A stretch of 64,000 bases of DNA from Sanguinoderma infundibulare (lineage: Eukaryota > Basidiomycota > Agaricomycetes > Polyporales > Polyporaceae): contig JAVLRN010000015.1 in the NCBI GenBank assembly GCA_032821775.1, positions 372,001 to 436,000 on the forward strand, read 5' to 3'. A model generated the notes under the pieces. That model had not been told where the DNA came from and ran no database searches. It saw nothing but the letters and a program-made list of their open reading frames with translations. Each line of letters starts with the position of its first letter. Position 1 is the first letter of the stretch. The translations under genes were made by a program, and so were the position numbers. Of this stretch, positions 46,444 to 60,236 are shown one piece after another.

Positions 46444-47356
46444 CTAGCTCAGGGTGCGTATCTCGACCTCAGGGAAGTAGTGCGTCGTGCCGTTGATCTT
46501 GGACCGACGGATGCTCATGATGTACAACGCGTCGAGATGCCGGGGTGCTGCGCCCCACGCTGCCCATCCCTCCCAGGAGCGCCTTCTGTTCTGGAATTCT
46601 TCTGGGTGCTGCCGCTGTCGAAAAATCCGTCAGTCCTCTATACTCGCAACGCTCCGACGGGGCGTATGGAAAGGTGTGACGCACGAGGTATTTGATGTAC
46701 CAGACGACCTGGCAGGCGATAATGTCCGAGAGGAGACAGCGGGGTTCGTTGTATTCGGTTGGCTGCGCGTTGAAGACGACAGGGTTGAACTCAGGGTCGT
46801 CAGGGAACTGGCGGATGCGATGAAAGCGCAGTAACGTTAGGATCAAGACTTGGGAGCCCGCGGATGGGGACGAGGCGGAGGATCGTCACAAATTAATACT
46901 CACAAGGGCACGGAGCGCTAGAGCTGGTGTGGCGTTCTGCCACAGCATCCCATATTGATGGTCCAGGCCTGCGACGTGATCGCATAGACTTCGGCTCACC
47001 AACATCGACCACTGTCTGACGTCGGAGAGGTTGGTCTGCTCGTCGATGCCTTTGAAGGTGGGGAACGTGCGGAGATAGTCGCTTATGCTGGCGACTTTGC
47101 TGAGCTGAAGACCGCGCTGTGCCGTCAAGGTGTCCCAAACATCTAGCCGGAAATCCGGGTCAAGGGTGCCAAGAGAGGCAGGGAAAGGGACCTTGAGGAC
47201 TGTTGAGGGGAGTCGGTGAGCTTCCAGAGCGCCACGGCATAAAGCACTAGTACCGGTAATGTATTCACAGGCCTGGGCCAAGTTTCCGCTCCAGTACGCC
47301 ACCGTCGGTACCTCGCCGCATAGCAAATCAAATATGTTTCGTTGCCGTTTCACACG
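46444..47356 (-). CDS. Gene G, unit 3
   Basis: Exons 47356-46904, 46807-46685 and 46590-46444. The first two exons match units 1-2; in the last exon several substitutions occur near the divergent patch, most silent in the spliced frame (for example CGA/CGG-type and GCA/GCG-type changes around WGAAPRHLDAL), which supports that frame and splice. Confidence 0.6.
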
Positions 47357-47394
47357 CTGCGAATGACCGGGACAAGGGCTTGAGATAGGGAGGG

Positions 47395-47472
47395 TTTTCG
47401 TGAATAATCCGGACGGTGAGTTTTCGTGAATAATCCGGACGGTGAGTTTTCATGAATGATCTGGACGGTGAC
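47395..47472. repeat. 26-bp minisatellite, three copies, unit 3
   Basis: Same three copies as at 14897-14974; no copy-number change. Confidence 0.9.
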
Positions 47473-47962
47473 TTCTGGTGTAGGTATACAGTCCGGACGG
47501 CAGGAGGGAGCGGAGAGCGGGAAGGACGCGCCATCGTCTGCGTCTGCGCCCGAGCTAAATGTACGTACATACGGACATGATCAGGCAAGATCTACAACAG
47601 AGCGGTAAGGCGAAACTCGCCATGTTTCTCTATCTAACACACGGGTACTTTCCAGACGGAAATCCTCCCCCCTGCGATCCGAGTCAAACCAAGGCAACGT
47701 ACCTGGAACAAAAATCCGCTCACTAGCCACAAAGCGCAAAACCCGACATTAGGGCCGGTACACTGAGCAGTGAGTTCAAAACAGAGGCAGACGGTGCCAG
47801 TGCCGAGGCCTGCGACGCATCGACTCCCACCTACGGCTAATGGCGTACGAATGAACCAAACGAGACCGCGTGCAGACGCTCCTACTCCGCCATCCGAAAT
47901 TAGTACGTCTGTCGTCCGGACTCGCCAGATACGCGAATAAATTGGGTATAAGATGGACTCAC

Positions 47963-48564
47963 CCTCCGCCAGTGACCCTTGACGCTGCTGTGTTGGCTGA
48001 GCGCGATATCGCACGCCTTCTCGGCTTCCACGAAGCTGCACACAGCACCGTCAGTCGAGGACGGAAGACGACGTCATGTTACGTACTTGTTGGCCTTCAG
48101 ATACGCTGCAGCAAGGTTAAGCTGGTAGTGCGGCAGCTCCGGCTCGATCCGGTGTGCGCAGTAGCGGGAACGGGGACGGGAATGGCAAGGGTGGGAAGGG
48201 ACATGTTGGTGAGGTTAGGAGGCAGTGGGAGTTGCAAGCGCAGAGGAGGGCCGCGCTTCGCGAGGCGGGAAAGGCATAGCAGAAGGGGACCTCGAAGAAC
48301 CATGACGGCGAGATCGCGTTCTACTTTGCTGAGGTCGCCTTTTCTGAACGCGAGATTTCCCTGCGACTCGATGCATGAGGGTCATATTGTAGTAGCAGAA
48401 CCTGTTCCTTTTCTCGTTCGGCACACATATATCTCCACTCCATGAGCTCCCCGACGGTCATGTCCGAATCGTCCGGCTTGTTCTCCGCATCCTGACCGCC
48501 AAAGTCGAAATCCACATCCCACAGGTCCTCCTCTTCCTCCGTACCCCATCCATACACGTCGGAC
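47963..48564 (-). CDS. TPR-repeat protein gene fragment (unit 3/4 junction copy)
   Basis: Third complete copy of the truncated TPR fragment, again with the exon ending KGHWRR at 47963 and the acidic exon up to 48564. I saw no difference from the other copies in the exon sequence. Confidence 0.45.
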
Positions 48565-49219
48565 CTTACATAGGTACGATCGGGCCTGCTCAGCTGGTGC
48601 TCGCAACCCGGGAACGTATGAAAACACGCACCTCATCCGTCCCACTCCCTCTCCTTTCCCGACCTCACTCCGCTCTCCACTGAGGCCTTGCCTAAACAAC
48701 CTTCCAAGGTTGTTGCCGGCGACTATCATGAGGAGTAAGCCATCTGCCCACGTATCCAAGAGGGCACTCCGAAGCTGAGCTTACCAGCAAGGCTCCCGAC
48801 CGACTCTACGACGACCAGATGAGATGACCTGGGGAGTTGATGCGCGTGTAGTATGATATGCTTCTCGCGGCGATCGCCAAATTAAGAAGGCTGACGAGTC
48901 AGGTACCAGGAACAAGTTGATCAGCGACTCACCTTCAAATGCACCGCGTCTTCGCGTCTTCGTCCTGCTCAGGACATGTACGCCATCCACAGTTTGGCGT
49001 CAACAACCCTCCATGATGGCATGGAGTCTTGTCCGGACGAATATTCGAAAGAATCAGTATCGCGTACGTGAACGAGGAGATAGACCGCACTTACCGCACT
49101 CTACAGCTGGCTGTCCGGTCCACTCACCACTCCGACACGCAACCCCACGCCGACATGCCCGGCTCGATGTCAACAACCCTCCATGGGATGTCCAGGTGGA
49201 CTGCAGAGGACGGTCCCGT

Positions 49220-49441
49220 CTATCTGGGACAACAGATTTGAATATACTTAGCATCCCTGCGAATCATCCGCTTGTCGGGGGGAAGGGTATACGCACCCCG
49301 CTGGATCGTCGTCTTCACCGCCGTGTACGGATCCTTGTCACAAAGGACATGTCCGCACAGCGTGATCGTGGCGTAGGACGGCGGCGAAAAACAGATGGGG
49401 CATGTATAAGCTGCAAGAGGCTCCACCTCGTCTATTGGCAC
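49220..49441 (-). pseudogene. Truncated RING-finger copy, unit 4
   Basis: Same partial duplicate, matching unit 2 over its length and lacking the last zinc-ligand pair. Confidence 0.75.
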
Positions 49442-49498
49442 TGTGTCAAGGGAGCGCTCCGGTCAGAGATGGTGACCTGTGAAAGGAGCATGATTCAG

Positions 49499-49867
49499 TC
49501 AGCCGGAACTGTTCAGCGCGCCTCCCGGAAACTGGAACGGGAACGCACCACGCCGACTTCTGCGTGCGCCGTCCGCTCGTTCGCGCTGTCGTCGGGTGCC
49601 TTCCGGTGGCTGACGACGCCCACTCCATGGTGCGAGCAAGATGCCTGTCATTCGTCAAGACACGGTCAGCACACTCTAACCAGAACGCACAGATCCCAAA
49701 CGAGCACCACGCGGGCAGGACTTACCAAGCATCCTGAACACGAACCCAGTCCACATGGTGTCCGCCACGTCCAACACAACACCGAGCTCTTCCAACTCAT
49801 TGACGAGCATCGCGTCGTAGACGACGGTCGAGATCGAGAGCCTGAACGCGGTGCCGATGAAACCGAT
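49499..49867 (-). CDS. Unknown coding segment D, unit 4
   Basis: Exons 49867-49726 and 49644-49499; sequence as in unit 2. Confidence 0.35.
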
Positions 49868-50092
49868 CTAGAGAGCATGCCATATTTGCTGGGGAAGCTG
49901 TGTGCGCTGGGGACGAGGGTAGAGCTGGAGCAGATGGAAGATGAGCAAGGGGGAAAGTAGCGAGTTTCGAGGGAAACCAACAAACGAACATCACGTACTG
50001 CCTATTGTGTTCGCATCAGCATAGCATGTGTGGGCTGCGGATGTGCCAGCTGTGTGTCAGCCGAGGTTAAGGCAATTGATGGGGCGGTAAAC

Positions 50093-50302
50093 AGGCGGAG
50101 AACACCACGGTGTTGACTGCCGAGGGACATGTCATGTCAGCACGCGCACGGTGAAAATGAGAACGGAATAAGTAAGAGACGCACAATTGTCCGGGATGGC
50201 GCTCAGCCGGGCAATCAACGCAATCTTGAAGCCGCCGTCGCGAACTGCACGGCTAAATCGTGAAGCCTGGTACAGGCAAGCGGCGAGCCCGCAGCAATCC
50301 AT
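50093..50302 (-). pseudogene. Tvp38-like fragment, unit 4
   Basis: Same as unit 2 over both short exons. Confidence 0.42.
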
Positions 50303-50855
50303 CTAGTGAGATGCCGTTAGACTCGAGGCACGACTCGACCGTTTTCTCACCAGCGAACTCAGGGCCACAGAGCATGGGACAGCCATCATCGAGGTGCACA
50401 ATCGCCATGTCCCACACGTTCGCAACGCAGTCCGGGAGGCACATCAACGCGATCGTCGGCCACGGTGCACACGGCCAGAGTGATTCGCCTGTCATACTCC
50501 ATGTGCCGTACGTCGAGTGACAGCACCAGCACATCTCGCCACGTCGTCGACCGCGAGCGACTTCGTGCACGGGCCCGGGGCCAGCGCTGCATGAAAGCTC
50601 ACCCTGGACTCGGCCGGCCTGCGCTACTCTCCATACCCCAGCCCGCTGTCATCGACCTCGTCGCGTTTCAGCACGTCGTCTCAGGGCAGAAGCGTAGGTC
50701 ACATGGAGACCTCTCCGATGTCCTCACGGGCTCCCCTAGCAGGGACGTGCTGGCCTGGGACGGTCGTCCCAGTGATGATAGTTGATATGGGCAACCCGAG
50801 CGGGAAAACACGCAAGAGGCTACCATAAGGGGGGACCTTGCGTGGCATAACTTAC

Positions 50856-51803
50856 AGGTACTCGACTCGTTCCTGGCAGGCCAGTTTCCACTCGGGTCTC
50901 TGCTCGCGAGGAGGGAGCTTCAGGCGGTGGAACTGGCAGATCATCGGCTCCGTGGTCTCTTCCGCCACATCAGCAGACGGCTCAGGCCGCTCCGTGAACG
51001 ATGGAGCAGAAATAGGCGGCACTTGTTGATTTGACGGGACATCGGCCTTCGAGTGAGGAGTAGGTGGACGTTGAGCTCGTGGGCATTCTTTCGAAGAAGG
51101 GATGGCATCTGAGGGGCGCGCCACGGGCAACAAACGACCGTCCTATATGAAAGGTGTCTGTCTGAGGACAAAGAAGTGGCGGGGATGTACCGTGATGACT
51201 CACGGTCGTTCCATGATGCGTTCCACGCTTCTGACTAGGTGCACGTTCTACGTGAGGTTCTCGGGCGGCCAGGGTCTCATTGTCAGAGAGGGAGGTCAGA
51301 ATACGCTGCCGCTTCACGTAGCGCAGCTGCCTCGGGGTCTGAAAATCATCGTGGGCGTGTTTGGTGACAGGTACAAGTTCGTATGCCAGGCGATCGGCGT
51401 GATCAGCAGCGTTCCGAGACCGCTTTCTCTTTGTGCCCGTCAAAACGGGGATAGGGGAAGACGGATGGCGCTTCTTTGCAGGGAGAGACCTGCTTCTAGA
51501 AGAAGAAGGGGCTGCGCTACTACTGAAGGTGGGGCGAGGACGACGGATTCTCGGAGGAGGGGCAGGAGGACTGAAAGTCGCATGTGCTCCTGATTTGGAG
51601 TGGGTCACTAGGGAGATGACGATGGCAGATGGGTCTTGTGGGAGGGCGAGATCGGGGAGTGGGGGCTGCGGGAGGCGACTTACGGCAGACTGGGTGTGAG
51701 CGAGAAGGTAGGATGCACGGCTAAGGTTGGCCTGACGGCGCACGCGAATGCGAGGCGAGCGTCTGGGGCCGTCGACAGGTGTTGTGTGGACGACGAGCGC
51801 CAT
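50856..51803 (-). CDS. Gene B, unit 4
   Basis: Exons 51803-51204 and 51142-50856. Differs from unit 3 by a few substitutions, including NETPAAR to NETLAAR near the end of exon 1. Confidence 0.52.
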
Positions 51804-52215
51804 GATGTGCTGTGGCCGGTGGCGAGGTTCGGGGAGGGGCTACCGTCGATTGGATGGGGTCAGGCGTCCCTGAGTGGGCGGTTGCTTGGCTGGCGGGGGC
51901 ACACCCTGGAAAACGCATGGTGGTTGGAAGGGCAGTGAGTACAGGCACGGAGAAGAAACAAAGGAAGGAGGTTACATTGGATATAAGCGATGGACCGGCT
52001 ATTGACACAGCGATGGTCGTGGACGAGAGCAAAGTCACGGCGGACTGGACGTGGGGACCGAAGTGCAGTGCCACAAGGGGCCAAGCGCCCAAAGCTGCCA
52101 TTTGCGGAATTTCGAAATTCCGGCTCTCTCGCAAACCTCCATCCAGCTTCCACCTCGCCAATGCCAATGTTCGACAGCAAAATTATTGCAAAACAATACA
52201 CAAAGTACAAGCATC

Positions 52216-52790
52216 CTAGATGTCCTCGGCCTCGGCCTCGACCTCCGACGACCAGACCGCCTCCTCGATCGGGTCCTCTGGGTCCTCCATCCCCGTTATC
52301 CCTTGCTCACGACGACGCTGGTGGCGACGCTTGGTCGGAACCCCTGGAAGAACAGCAACAGGGTTAGAGAAGGCAAGCTCCACCCGCTCCTCTGCTGCTT
52401 CCTCGAAACGGAGCGCACCCGACATCCACAACGCGAGGAGACGCTCCATGACAGGCTGGCCGCCAGGAACATCGCTCAAGTTCCCAAACGGCACGCCAGC
52501 CGGCCACCCCACAAGATCGTACTTGGCCCTGACGACGACGTAGCGGGCATAGTCCCTCGGAGACCACCGCATCCGTGCACTGCGGCGGCCGGTGAGCTCC
52601 TCTGTGGAAATGCCATCAAGATGCGACGCAATAAGTCCGTGATGCGCGTATATTTCCAGAAGGCAGACAGGTACGTACTCAATTTATCGTCCATGAGCTT
52701 GCGGATCTGCGCTCGCAGCTTGGCGAGTCGACTCGAGTGGTGTTGAGGCACAGCTGAGGCTGGCGTGCGGCTGTTGCGCTGAGCGGGCAT
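52216..52790 (-). CDS. Gene C, unit 4
   Basis: Exons 52790-52679 and 52601-52216; encodes the same 165-aa product as unit 2. Confidence 0.65.
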
Positions 52791-52915
52791 GAGAATCGTT
52801 GTACAGCCAGAATGGTGTCCGGGCGACGAGACAGTATGAAGCAGTATTACGGGGGTGTGAATGGAATGCGGGGGATACGTGGTTTTGTTGAGAACAGGAA
52901 GGCCGTATCGCCACT

Positions 52916-52922
52916 ATTTTAT
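52916..52922 (-). promoter_or_regulatory. TATA-like element for gene C, unit 4
   Basis: Same element at the same distance from the ATG at 52790. Confidence 0.25.
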
Positions 52923-53367
52923 GGCTCTCCGCAGCGACCAGCGGTTGCATCCTCGGCCATATCCGCGCAGGTTTCGCGCGGATAGCCTGTTCAGTATGTC
53001 CGAGATCTTGCTGCCAGTCCGCGTTCCTGTTCGAGAACGTCAACGCCGCATGCGGCACGATCGGGCTCATGCTCTTTCAGGTTCAGTGGGTCATCACTTG
53101 ATGCAGACGACCAAGGGGCCGTGAGCGAGGTCTTGCACTTCGGCGGGACCAGGTTGAGTGTCATCGGTGCCTTGCGCACGAGCACTGCCTGCTCGTAGCT
53201 CTTCAGGTCCTCTGCATTGTGCAGCGCAACTCCTCGCGCACGGACCGATGGGATGGGCGCAAGGAGCTTTTGCGCAGGTGTTACCTTGAGGCACTGTGAG
53301 AACCTGCATCCTCATTTGTGCCCCGCTGTTTTTCTCATTTTTTTCTCCCTATGTTAGAGCCTCGAGT

Positions 53368-54549
53368 ATGATTTCAAAGAAAGCGCCGAGAAAGCGTCGA
53401 GCAGGCCCCCAAGACGACATCAATGACAACCCTGGGGAGGCTGAGCAGCCAACGATGGGCCGTGGGATGCCGGTCGGCACCCGCTTCGTGCCATGGACCA
53501 CGCTCGCGATCCCACCTTCTCCCTACAAGTACCACGTACGTCACGAGATGGTCCCCTTCCGCGACCGGTGCTTGTTTCACGGCGAGGATGCATGCGCCAC
53601 CCTCCTCCGCGAACCAAGAGAAGCAGAGGACGTCCATGACCAGGGGTATGTGCGGCACATCATGCGTGTCGGGGGGACGGATCGGCAGGTCGAGTTCAGG
53701 ACGAACAAGGCGGCAATGCGGCACCTGCGTGCGCACGCGCGCGAGCTCGAGTCGGTGCCGGTCCGGCTGTACAAGCGGTCGACGGGGGAGGTGCTTGAAG
53801 AGGCTAAGTGCATCCGGGAGCAAGCATGCTCGCCGTCTCCGGAGTTGCAGAAATATCACTCGCAGAGCGACGACTCGGAGGGAAAGGGGATGCTCCGGTT
53901 CGGCGAGGAGAGCGTGGAGGACTTGGGGGCGTGGGTGCCTTCCTCGTTCATCGAGGAGGACGCGCGCGTGTGGGAGCTCTTTGTCGGACCGAATGGGGCC
54001 TCGTCTGTGGCTGGACCGAGCGGGTGCTCGTCATGGGCTGGATCGAGCGGCTCGTTGGCATCCCCGCCCGAGTCGCAGAGTGAGAGGGACGAGGAGCGGA
54101 ACATGTCGCAGCATGACGAGGAGGTCGACGACTTTGGGACTTGGTTGCTTTGGACCGGGGAGGGCGTAGCCGAACCTCAGAGCCCGACTTTACAAGAGTC
54201 AGAGAGCAACGGCAACGAAGATGCGGACAAAGACCAGGGCGTGTTGGTGTATGATGAGGCGGGCGTTGGGGGCTTGGACGCTTGGCAGCCGTACGGAACC
54301 ATCATCTGGCAGCCGCCGCCTGCGGCGAGATGGAGCGCACGACCCAGGCCTGTACCCGTACCCAAGTGCGTTACGCTGCTTCTCCGCAAACAGCGGCGGC
54401 GTCTTCATGCTCGGCAGGCTCGCGATGTGCGACGGCCTCCGCATCGGGCTCGGCCGCCCTCCTTGTCCAAGAATGCACTGCCCGAGCTGCGCCCTGGGTC
54501 CCGTCGACATTTGGGGTTCAAACCCCGTCTGCCATCGTCACCTCCCTAG
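53368..54549 (+). CDS. Gene A, unit 4
   Basis: Open over 393 codons, encoding the same product as unit 2. Confidence 0.58.
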   Translation: MISKKAPRKRRAGPQDDINDNPGEAEQPTMGRGMPVGTRFVPWTTLAIPPSPYKYHVRHEMVPFRDRCLFHGEDACATLLREPREAEDVHDQGYVRHIMRVGGTDRQVEFRTNKAAMRHLRAHARELESVPVRLYKRSTGEVLEEAKCIREQACSPSPELQKYHSQSDDSEGKGMLRFGEESVEDLGAWVPSSFIEEDARVWELFVGPNGASSVAGPSGCSSWAGSSGSLASPPESQSERDEERNMSQHDEEVDDFGTWLLWTGEGVAEPQSPTLQESESNGNEDADKDQGVLVYDEAGVGGLDAWQPYGTIIWQPPPAARWSARPRPVPVPKCVTLLLRKQRRRLHARQARDVRRPPHRARPPSLSKNALPELRPGSRRHLGFKPRLPSSPP

Positions 54550-54972
54550 CGACCCGGTCCAAATTAGGAGCACATGCGACTTCCGGTCCCCTTGTCCCTC
54601 CTCTGAGGAGCCATCATGCTTGCCTTACCTCCAGCACAACCCCATCTTGTTCTCGAAACATGTCTCTCCCCGCAAAGAAGCACCATCTGTCGTCCCCTAT
54701 CCCCGTTTTGGCGGGCACAAAGAGAAAGCAGTCTCAGAACGCTGCCGATCGCACCAATCACCTGGCGTACGAACTCTAAACACGCACACGGCAACAATTT
54801 TCAGCACCCGAAGCAGCTGCGCTACGCGAAGCGTCAGTGTCTTCCGACCTCCCTCTCCAACATTAAGACCTCGACCACCCGAGAACCTCATGTAGAGGCC
54901 AGAGAACCTCATGTAGAACACACATCTAGTCAGAAGCATGGAGCGCATCATGGAACGACCGTGAGTCATCAC
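54528..54972 (+). pseudogene. Inverted partial copy of gene B, unit 4
   Basis: Same segment as in unit 2, overlapping the end of gene A at 54549. Confidence 0.8.
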
Positions 54973-56959
54973 GTACGTCCCTCCTCAGATTCTCTTGCGC
55001 TACTCAGAGACGATTCCCGTGGTTTATTGACACTGATGGTTCGTAATACATATTTCAGGGTTTCAGGCTATCCTTGGGTTCACGCTTAGGATGCGATATA
55101 TGATGATGATCCGGTCGCAAGCACTTTGAATGTCCCCACCGGCTTTCTGATGGCCCTCGGATTTCGCATGCACGAACGCAAACGCGAGGATCACGAACCG
55201 CCTCTCTGTTTTTGTCTCGGCCACCTCTGCGCCTGTGTTCTGCAACCATACGCGTTCGTGCAGTGGACGACTAGAGTGCTCTACTAACTGTCCATTCGTC
55301 CCGCAACAGAACCACCCAACGTGTGGCAAAGGCGTGGCAGTTCAAATGCGGCATTCGAGGTGAGTGGTCGTCGCGAGTTTCTCCTTCTAATCATGGCTCA
55401 TGAAACGTCCCACTGGACTGGTCAGGCACATCATATTTTATTGGTCGCGTAGCTACGGCATGTACATCGACGGCTTGATGGGTTAACACCGATTCCGGCC
55501 GGTCGTGGCCTTGCCTTCGCCTGCACAGACGGAGAAAAACCTCTTCGCAGCACGGGGTCTGCACCCGCTACATGCAACAATCACCGTGAACAGTGTCATA
55601 GACGGTCTGAAACCATGGGCATCATGTAGGATGGAAGACTCAAGAGTGCATGCCGACGTCGCTCGATGGCATTGTAGATGTGGAATTCAAAGGTGCGCAA
55701 CCCACACTGAAGGACCGCGGGCGAGTGTGAGTCTCCGCCTGACGACAGCACTGCGCGTGGCATGCCACTCTGTTCACTGCCGCGCATCTCGTTCCCAATC
55801 AACCGCTTCTGTGTCCGGCCGCCGTTCGTTCCGATGAGTACACCTCAAGCTTCGCGCTTCGCCCTGGCGTGACCATGGACCGCATCTCGCACTCATATCC
55901 ACAGCCGACATAACCCTTGATATATGAAAATGAGCCTGCGGCGCCGCGCCCCGTCTCCCAAACGTCGGGGTGTATCGTCAAGCCCACATCGAGAACGTCC
56001 GAGACACTTGCGAGCCTCGACGCAGCGCAGTGACGGTGCATCGCTCTCCGGCGTTGCCGTAGCTGCTGCCGCCCCTGCTTCTACCGTTGATGGTCTTTTG
56101 GCCAATCATGGCTTCCTGCCCGGGCACGCGCTTCATGGTCACGCCGTTTGCAAGGCCAGCCACCTCCCACGCGCGTGAGACGGACATGTGCTGCAGCTTC
56201 GCGACCTCGGCGATCAGTGCCTCGATCGTCGGTTCGTCATCCACGAGCGTGTTGGAACCGCTCGGCGACGGGGGAACGGGAAGCGGACAACGCCTGGACA
56301 GGCTCGGACACGCTGACCGGTGAGCTTCACTTGGACTTGAGCCTGTTCGCGGATCCACTTGCGTGCAGTGGTGTGTTCCGGTGAGGAAAATGAGGTGGCG
56401 CACTTCGTCCTCGAACCCGCCGTTGGAGCTGAAGCTCACACTCCGCTCATTTGATGAGAAACCAGCACTGTATTAGAATCATGTCGTAAGTACACGCGAT
56501 ATATGTTGCTACCTCCAGATTCCATCTCGATTCGCCCCGTTGTCGCGGACCCTGCATATCTACCAGCGTACTGCCACATTCCGACGACCGCGGGTGCGAT
56601 CATGAATCGCCGTTGTATGCGAGATCAATGGGCGGTCATCCGCAGGTGCCTGGAGAGTGGTTAGCCGATCTGGATACCGCATGGTCCGCGTTCATGGTTC
56701 ACGTTACCGCTTTCTCCGAATCTAGGTGGTGCGCAGTGCGCACGGACCGCGGCGCGAGGTATTTAGGAGGTCCCAGGTCGCAGATATCCCCATCTCCGTC
56801 TCTGCTCGTCCGCCGCCATCCGCTTGTGCTGTTACTCCCGCTCTGCGCGTCCTCCTCTGTGCACGCGGAAGCCGGTGTCTGCGTTCGTCGTGAACGTCGC
56901 TCGGACGAGGTACGTTGCATGCTGGGTCGCCGACAGACCTTTCAACCCTGATCGCCATT

Positions 56960-57272
56960 GTCCCGACAGACCCCAGCCGCGCGGTTCCTTCCGCCAAAGC
57001 AGCACGATGTAAGTCCATCCGGTCCTCGGATTCGACTGTGGATGTGCGAACTGACCATCTTTTGCCCGTCGCACCTCTGTGCGAAGGCCCCAGACCGCCA
57101 GTTTGTCTCACCGGCTCCCAGACGACCCTCTAGCTGCATACGAGCGTGTGAACGTCGCTTACCGCCCTGGTATCGACAGACCAGAGCCGCGCGGTTGCGT
57201 CCGTCCACTCAGCACGGTGTAAGTCCACTCCGCTGTCGTGCTCGACTCTGGATGTGCAAACTGATGGTGTTG
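56960..57272. repeat. Imperfect tandem duplication, 210-bp period, unit 4
   Basis: Same duplication as at 8563-8875, unchanged. Confidence 0.7.
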
Positions 57273-58691
57273 CGGATCCTACCGAGCGTCCGTACGACGC
57301 GGCCTTGTTGTGGGTGTCCGGATGGTTGCGACGGGGTGGACGGTGATTAGTATAGTGGCAGTAAAGTATCAGGGTTGAGTGCGACTCACAGGTGACGACG
57401 AGGAGTATGGATGGGTGTCCAAATAGGCGCGAATGGGGAATGCAGCCCCACGCCATCTCGTTCGTCGTGGGCCACAATCCCGACTCCGTCTCTCCTGGAG
57501 ATGCGCCACAGAGCACAAGTTCGGAGCGAGGCTGATCTCGGTCGCCATCGTATCATAGTGGTCGCGACGTCCGTTGTCGGGCCGAGCAGTGGGCATCATG
57601 TCGTCTGGCAAGGCCACAGCTGCGGATGCACCTCACCCCATTGATGGGGTGCATTCACAGCTATTCGTCGGGTACCCTAAGGGGTGTGTCGTCGATATCG
57701 TGCAGCGCCAATTTGGTGTGGTAACCGACCGATTGACCAGGGACCGATGGCGAATCGAGTGTCACGGAACGTAGTGACACGACTGTCTCAGTATTGCCGA
57801 CCTTCGCCCGACCGATCCAAGCGTGCGGCGTACGTGTCGGAGACGTCTGAGTGCCATCACGATGTCTATCACCGCTGTTCGAGTTTCTTCGCGATGCTGC
57901 TAGAAGCCCAAAAGCTGTTTGGCCTGTCAAGTTGCGTTCGTGAGGAGGACCCTGCTGTCAATGATGTCCGCAGTCAGGAGCCGAACGCACGGTTCTAGAC
58001 CCCTCAACCTGATCTCGTCAAGCTTCTCCCGCGTTTCCGGTACAGATTTGACTGGACGACCTTCCAAGGAGCACGTTGCTAGTCCAGTGACGAGGGGGGA
58101 GAATGGACACGGCCATAGGTATTTCATCCGATGATAGATACAACATTGGTTCTTGGGGAACGGTTAACGCCGAAAAGTTCTTGAGGCCGCTCCACCATCG
58201 CACTCTCCCAATTCGGCTTCTGGAGATATAGTGAGACGTTGGTACGTGACGGGCCACGGCAAATGATGAGAACTTACCTCACAATGATGGCATTGAGACT
58301 TTGCATCACGGGACGTGAGCTGATAATGTACGTTTGAAAGGATGAGAGTAGAGTGGCTCAGCACGAGGCTATGCCCCAGGCAGCGAGCCAAGCGCTAGGA
58401 TCCGTTCATGAGATAAATGTGTTCGATAGCTTCCGGTAGACCACATTCAACAACCGTAGATGGACCGCGTTGTGGTCGTAGCAAAACGCAATACATCGCC
58501 AGTGACGGATATGTACAGGGTGCGGTATGGCTCGGTGCAGCGCGCATGCCCTTGTAGCTCGAAGCTTGGACCGCGCCGCAGAGAATGGAAAAGGAAGCTG
58601 AGATTATTGTCCCTAAAACAGGATTTTGATGATGCGAGACGGTCTTCAGAGACTAACCTTCCGAATTTGACATTCCGAGAACGACCGGACG

Positions 58692-59427
58692 CTACAGGCT
58701 GAATACGGCTCGCGGTCTCAGACCTATCACCCCTCCGCCCCTCCCGTCCCATCCCAGAATGGAAGCCCTGCACACCGGGCATCTGTGTGGTATCCGGCAT
58801 CAGTATCGCCTCTGACAGCGGCATGCACATGAGAGCGTACCTGGCAATCATCCGCTCGCCCGGAGGAAGGGTATATGCACCCCGCTGGATCGTCGTCTTC
58901 ACCGCCGTGAACAGACACTCACCACAAAGGACGTGTCCGCACGGCGTGATCGTGGCGTAGGATGGCGGCGAGAAACAGATGGGGCACGTATACGCCGCAA
59001 GAGGCTCCACCTCATCTATTGGGACTGTGTGGACGGAGTGCTCCGGTTGAGCTTGCACTTTCGGGGTCGTTTCCGAGTCGCTCGGCTCCGTGAGTAAAGA
59101 AAGCGGCGTGGGAGCGTAGTCGGTAGGCGGAGGGAGGGAGACAGCGCGAGCGGACGACCTCAGAAGTGATGGGGACGCGAAATTTTCGAGGAATGGAGCA
59201 TCACGAGCCGTTGCGCGGCGAGTATTGGGCGGAACACCCGTAGATGAAAACATAAGGCGGACACGGACATGACCCCCGCATGGCAGCTGCCCATAGACTG
59301 TCGATAGCGCGGGCCAGGCGATGCCGGTGCGGTGGAGGTTGCGCAGCGTCGACAACTGTGTCACGATTCGCGCCTGCTGGTCCGCGTTGGAGGTGGGCAA
59401 CAGGCCGACGGTCGGGTTATTGACCAT
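58692..59427 (-). CDS. RING-finger protein, unit 4
   Basis: Exons 59427-58841 and 58782-58692; same intact product as units 1 and 2. The unit 3-type sequence of this unit begins only just upstream of the gene start (after ~59480). Confidence 0.78.
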
Positions 59428-60236
59428 GTGGCCCGGCGACGTTCACGTTCAGCGGCTGCGATTGCGATGATGAATGAGGCAAGGTGATCATGGATATAGT
59501 CAAGGATGGAAGGAACGGAGGGACGTACGGAGATGGACCGGTCGCGCGGCGGCGGACACGAGCGAGGGATGTTGATGTTGTTGGCGCCTTTGCAGTTCGG
59601 GGGCGGGGGAGAGGAGGAGAAAGGGAACTGTTCTCGATGGGTGCGCATCCAGTCGTGCAAGTCCCTGATGTCGGTGATGGCCTAGACGACGTATGCGGGC
59701 TTCAAGGAGGGTCTGGAAAATGAATCTCGGCTTGGGTTTCCAGGCCTTGAAGCGACGGTCGGGAAAGAGGGAGGAAGAGGGCGAAGAGGGAGTGTTTTGG
59801 GAAGTAGTTGGGCATGACCTTCGGAGGGGTGGAAGACGCGGGAGCAGCGGTGCAGGCGTGGAGGACGAGGATGGGCGCGCACATGTGCGGTGTGCTCAAG
59901 CACGCTGGCGGCGATGAGAGCGGTGGTGGGAGGTGTACGATGGCCTGCAGGTGCAGTGTGCGGCATGAGTCGGGCGGGCTTGAAGAGAGGACACGGTGGG
60001 CAGAAGAGTGTGTGCCTGGTGATTGCGGGTCGCGAAGGCGGATGCTGAAGAAGCCTGGAACAAGTAGTGCCAAGGCAGCCTGGGTGCTGAACGTGCTGGT
60101 GCTGAACGTGAACGTCGAACGCGTACCCGGATGTGGGGATAGATAAGATAAGACTGATCGCCGATCCAAGCTCCGCCCCCGGTCCTTCCACGGTCCATGA
60201 TCATCCCCTCTCCAGAGCCCGGTTTGTACGCGAGCA

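Larger units (their letters stand above)
31819..48417. repeat. Tandem array unit 3 (16,599 bp)
   Basis: The left half matches unit 2 nearly base for base. From about 41195 to 46660 it carries a distinct haplotype: dense substitutions, a 13-bp deletion near 45036, a 708-bp segment absent from units 1-2 (45635-46342) and a damaged RING gene. From ~46.7 kb to its end it again matches units 1 and 2. Confidence 0.97.
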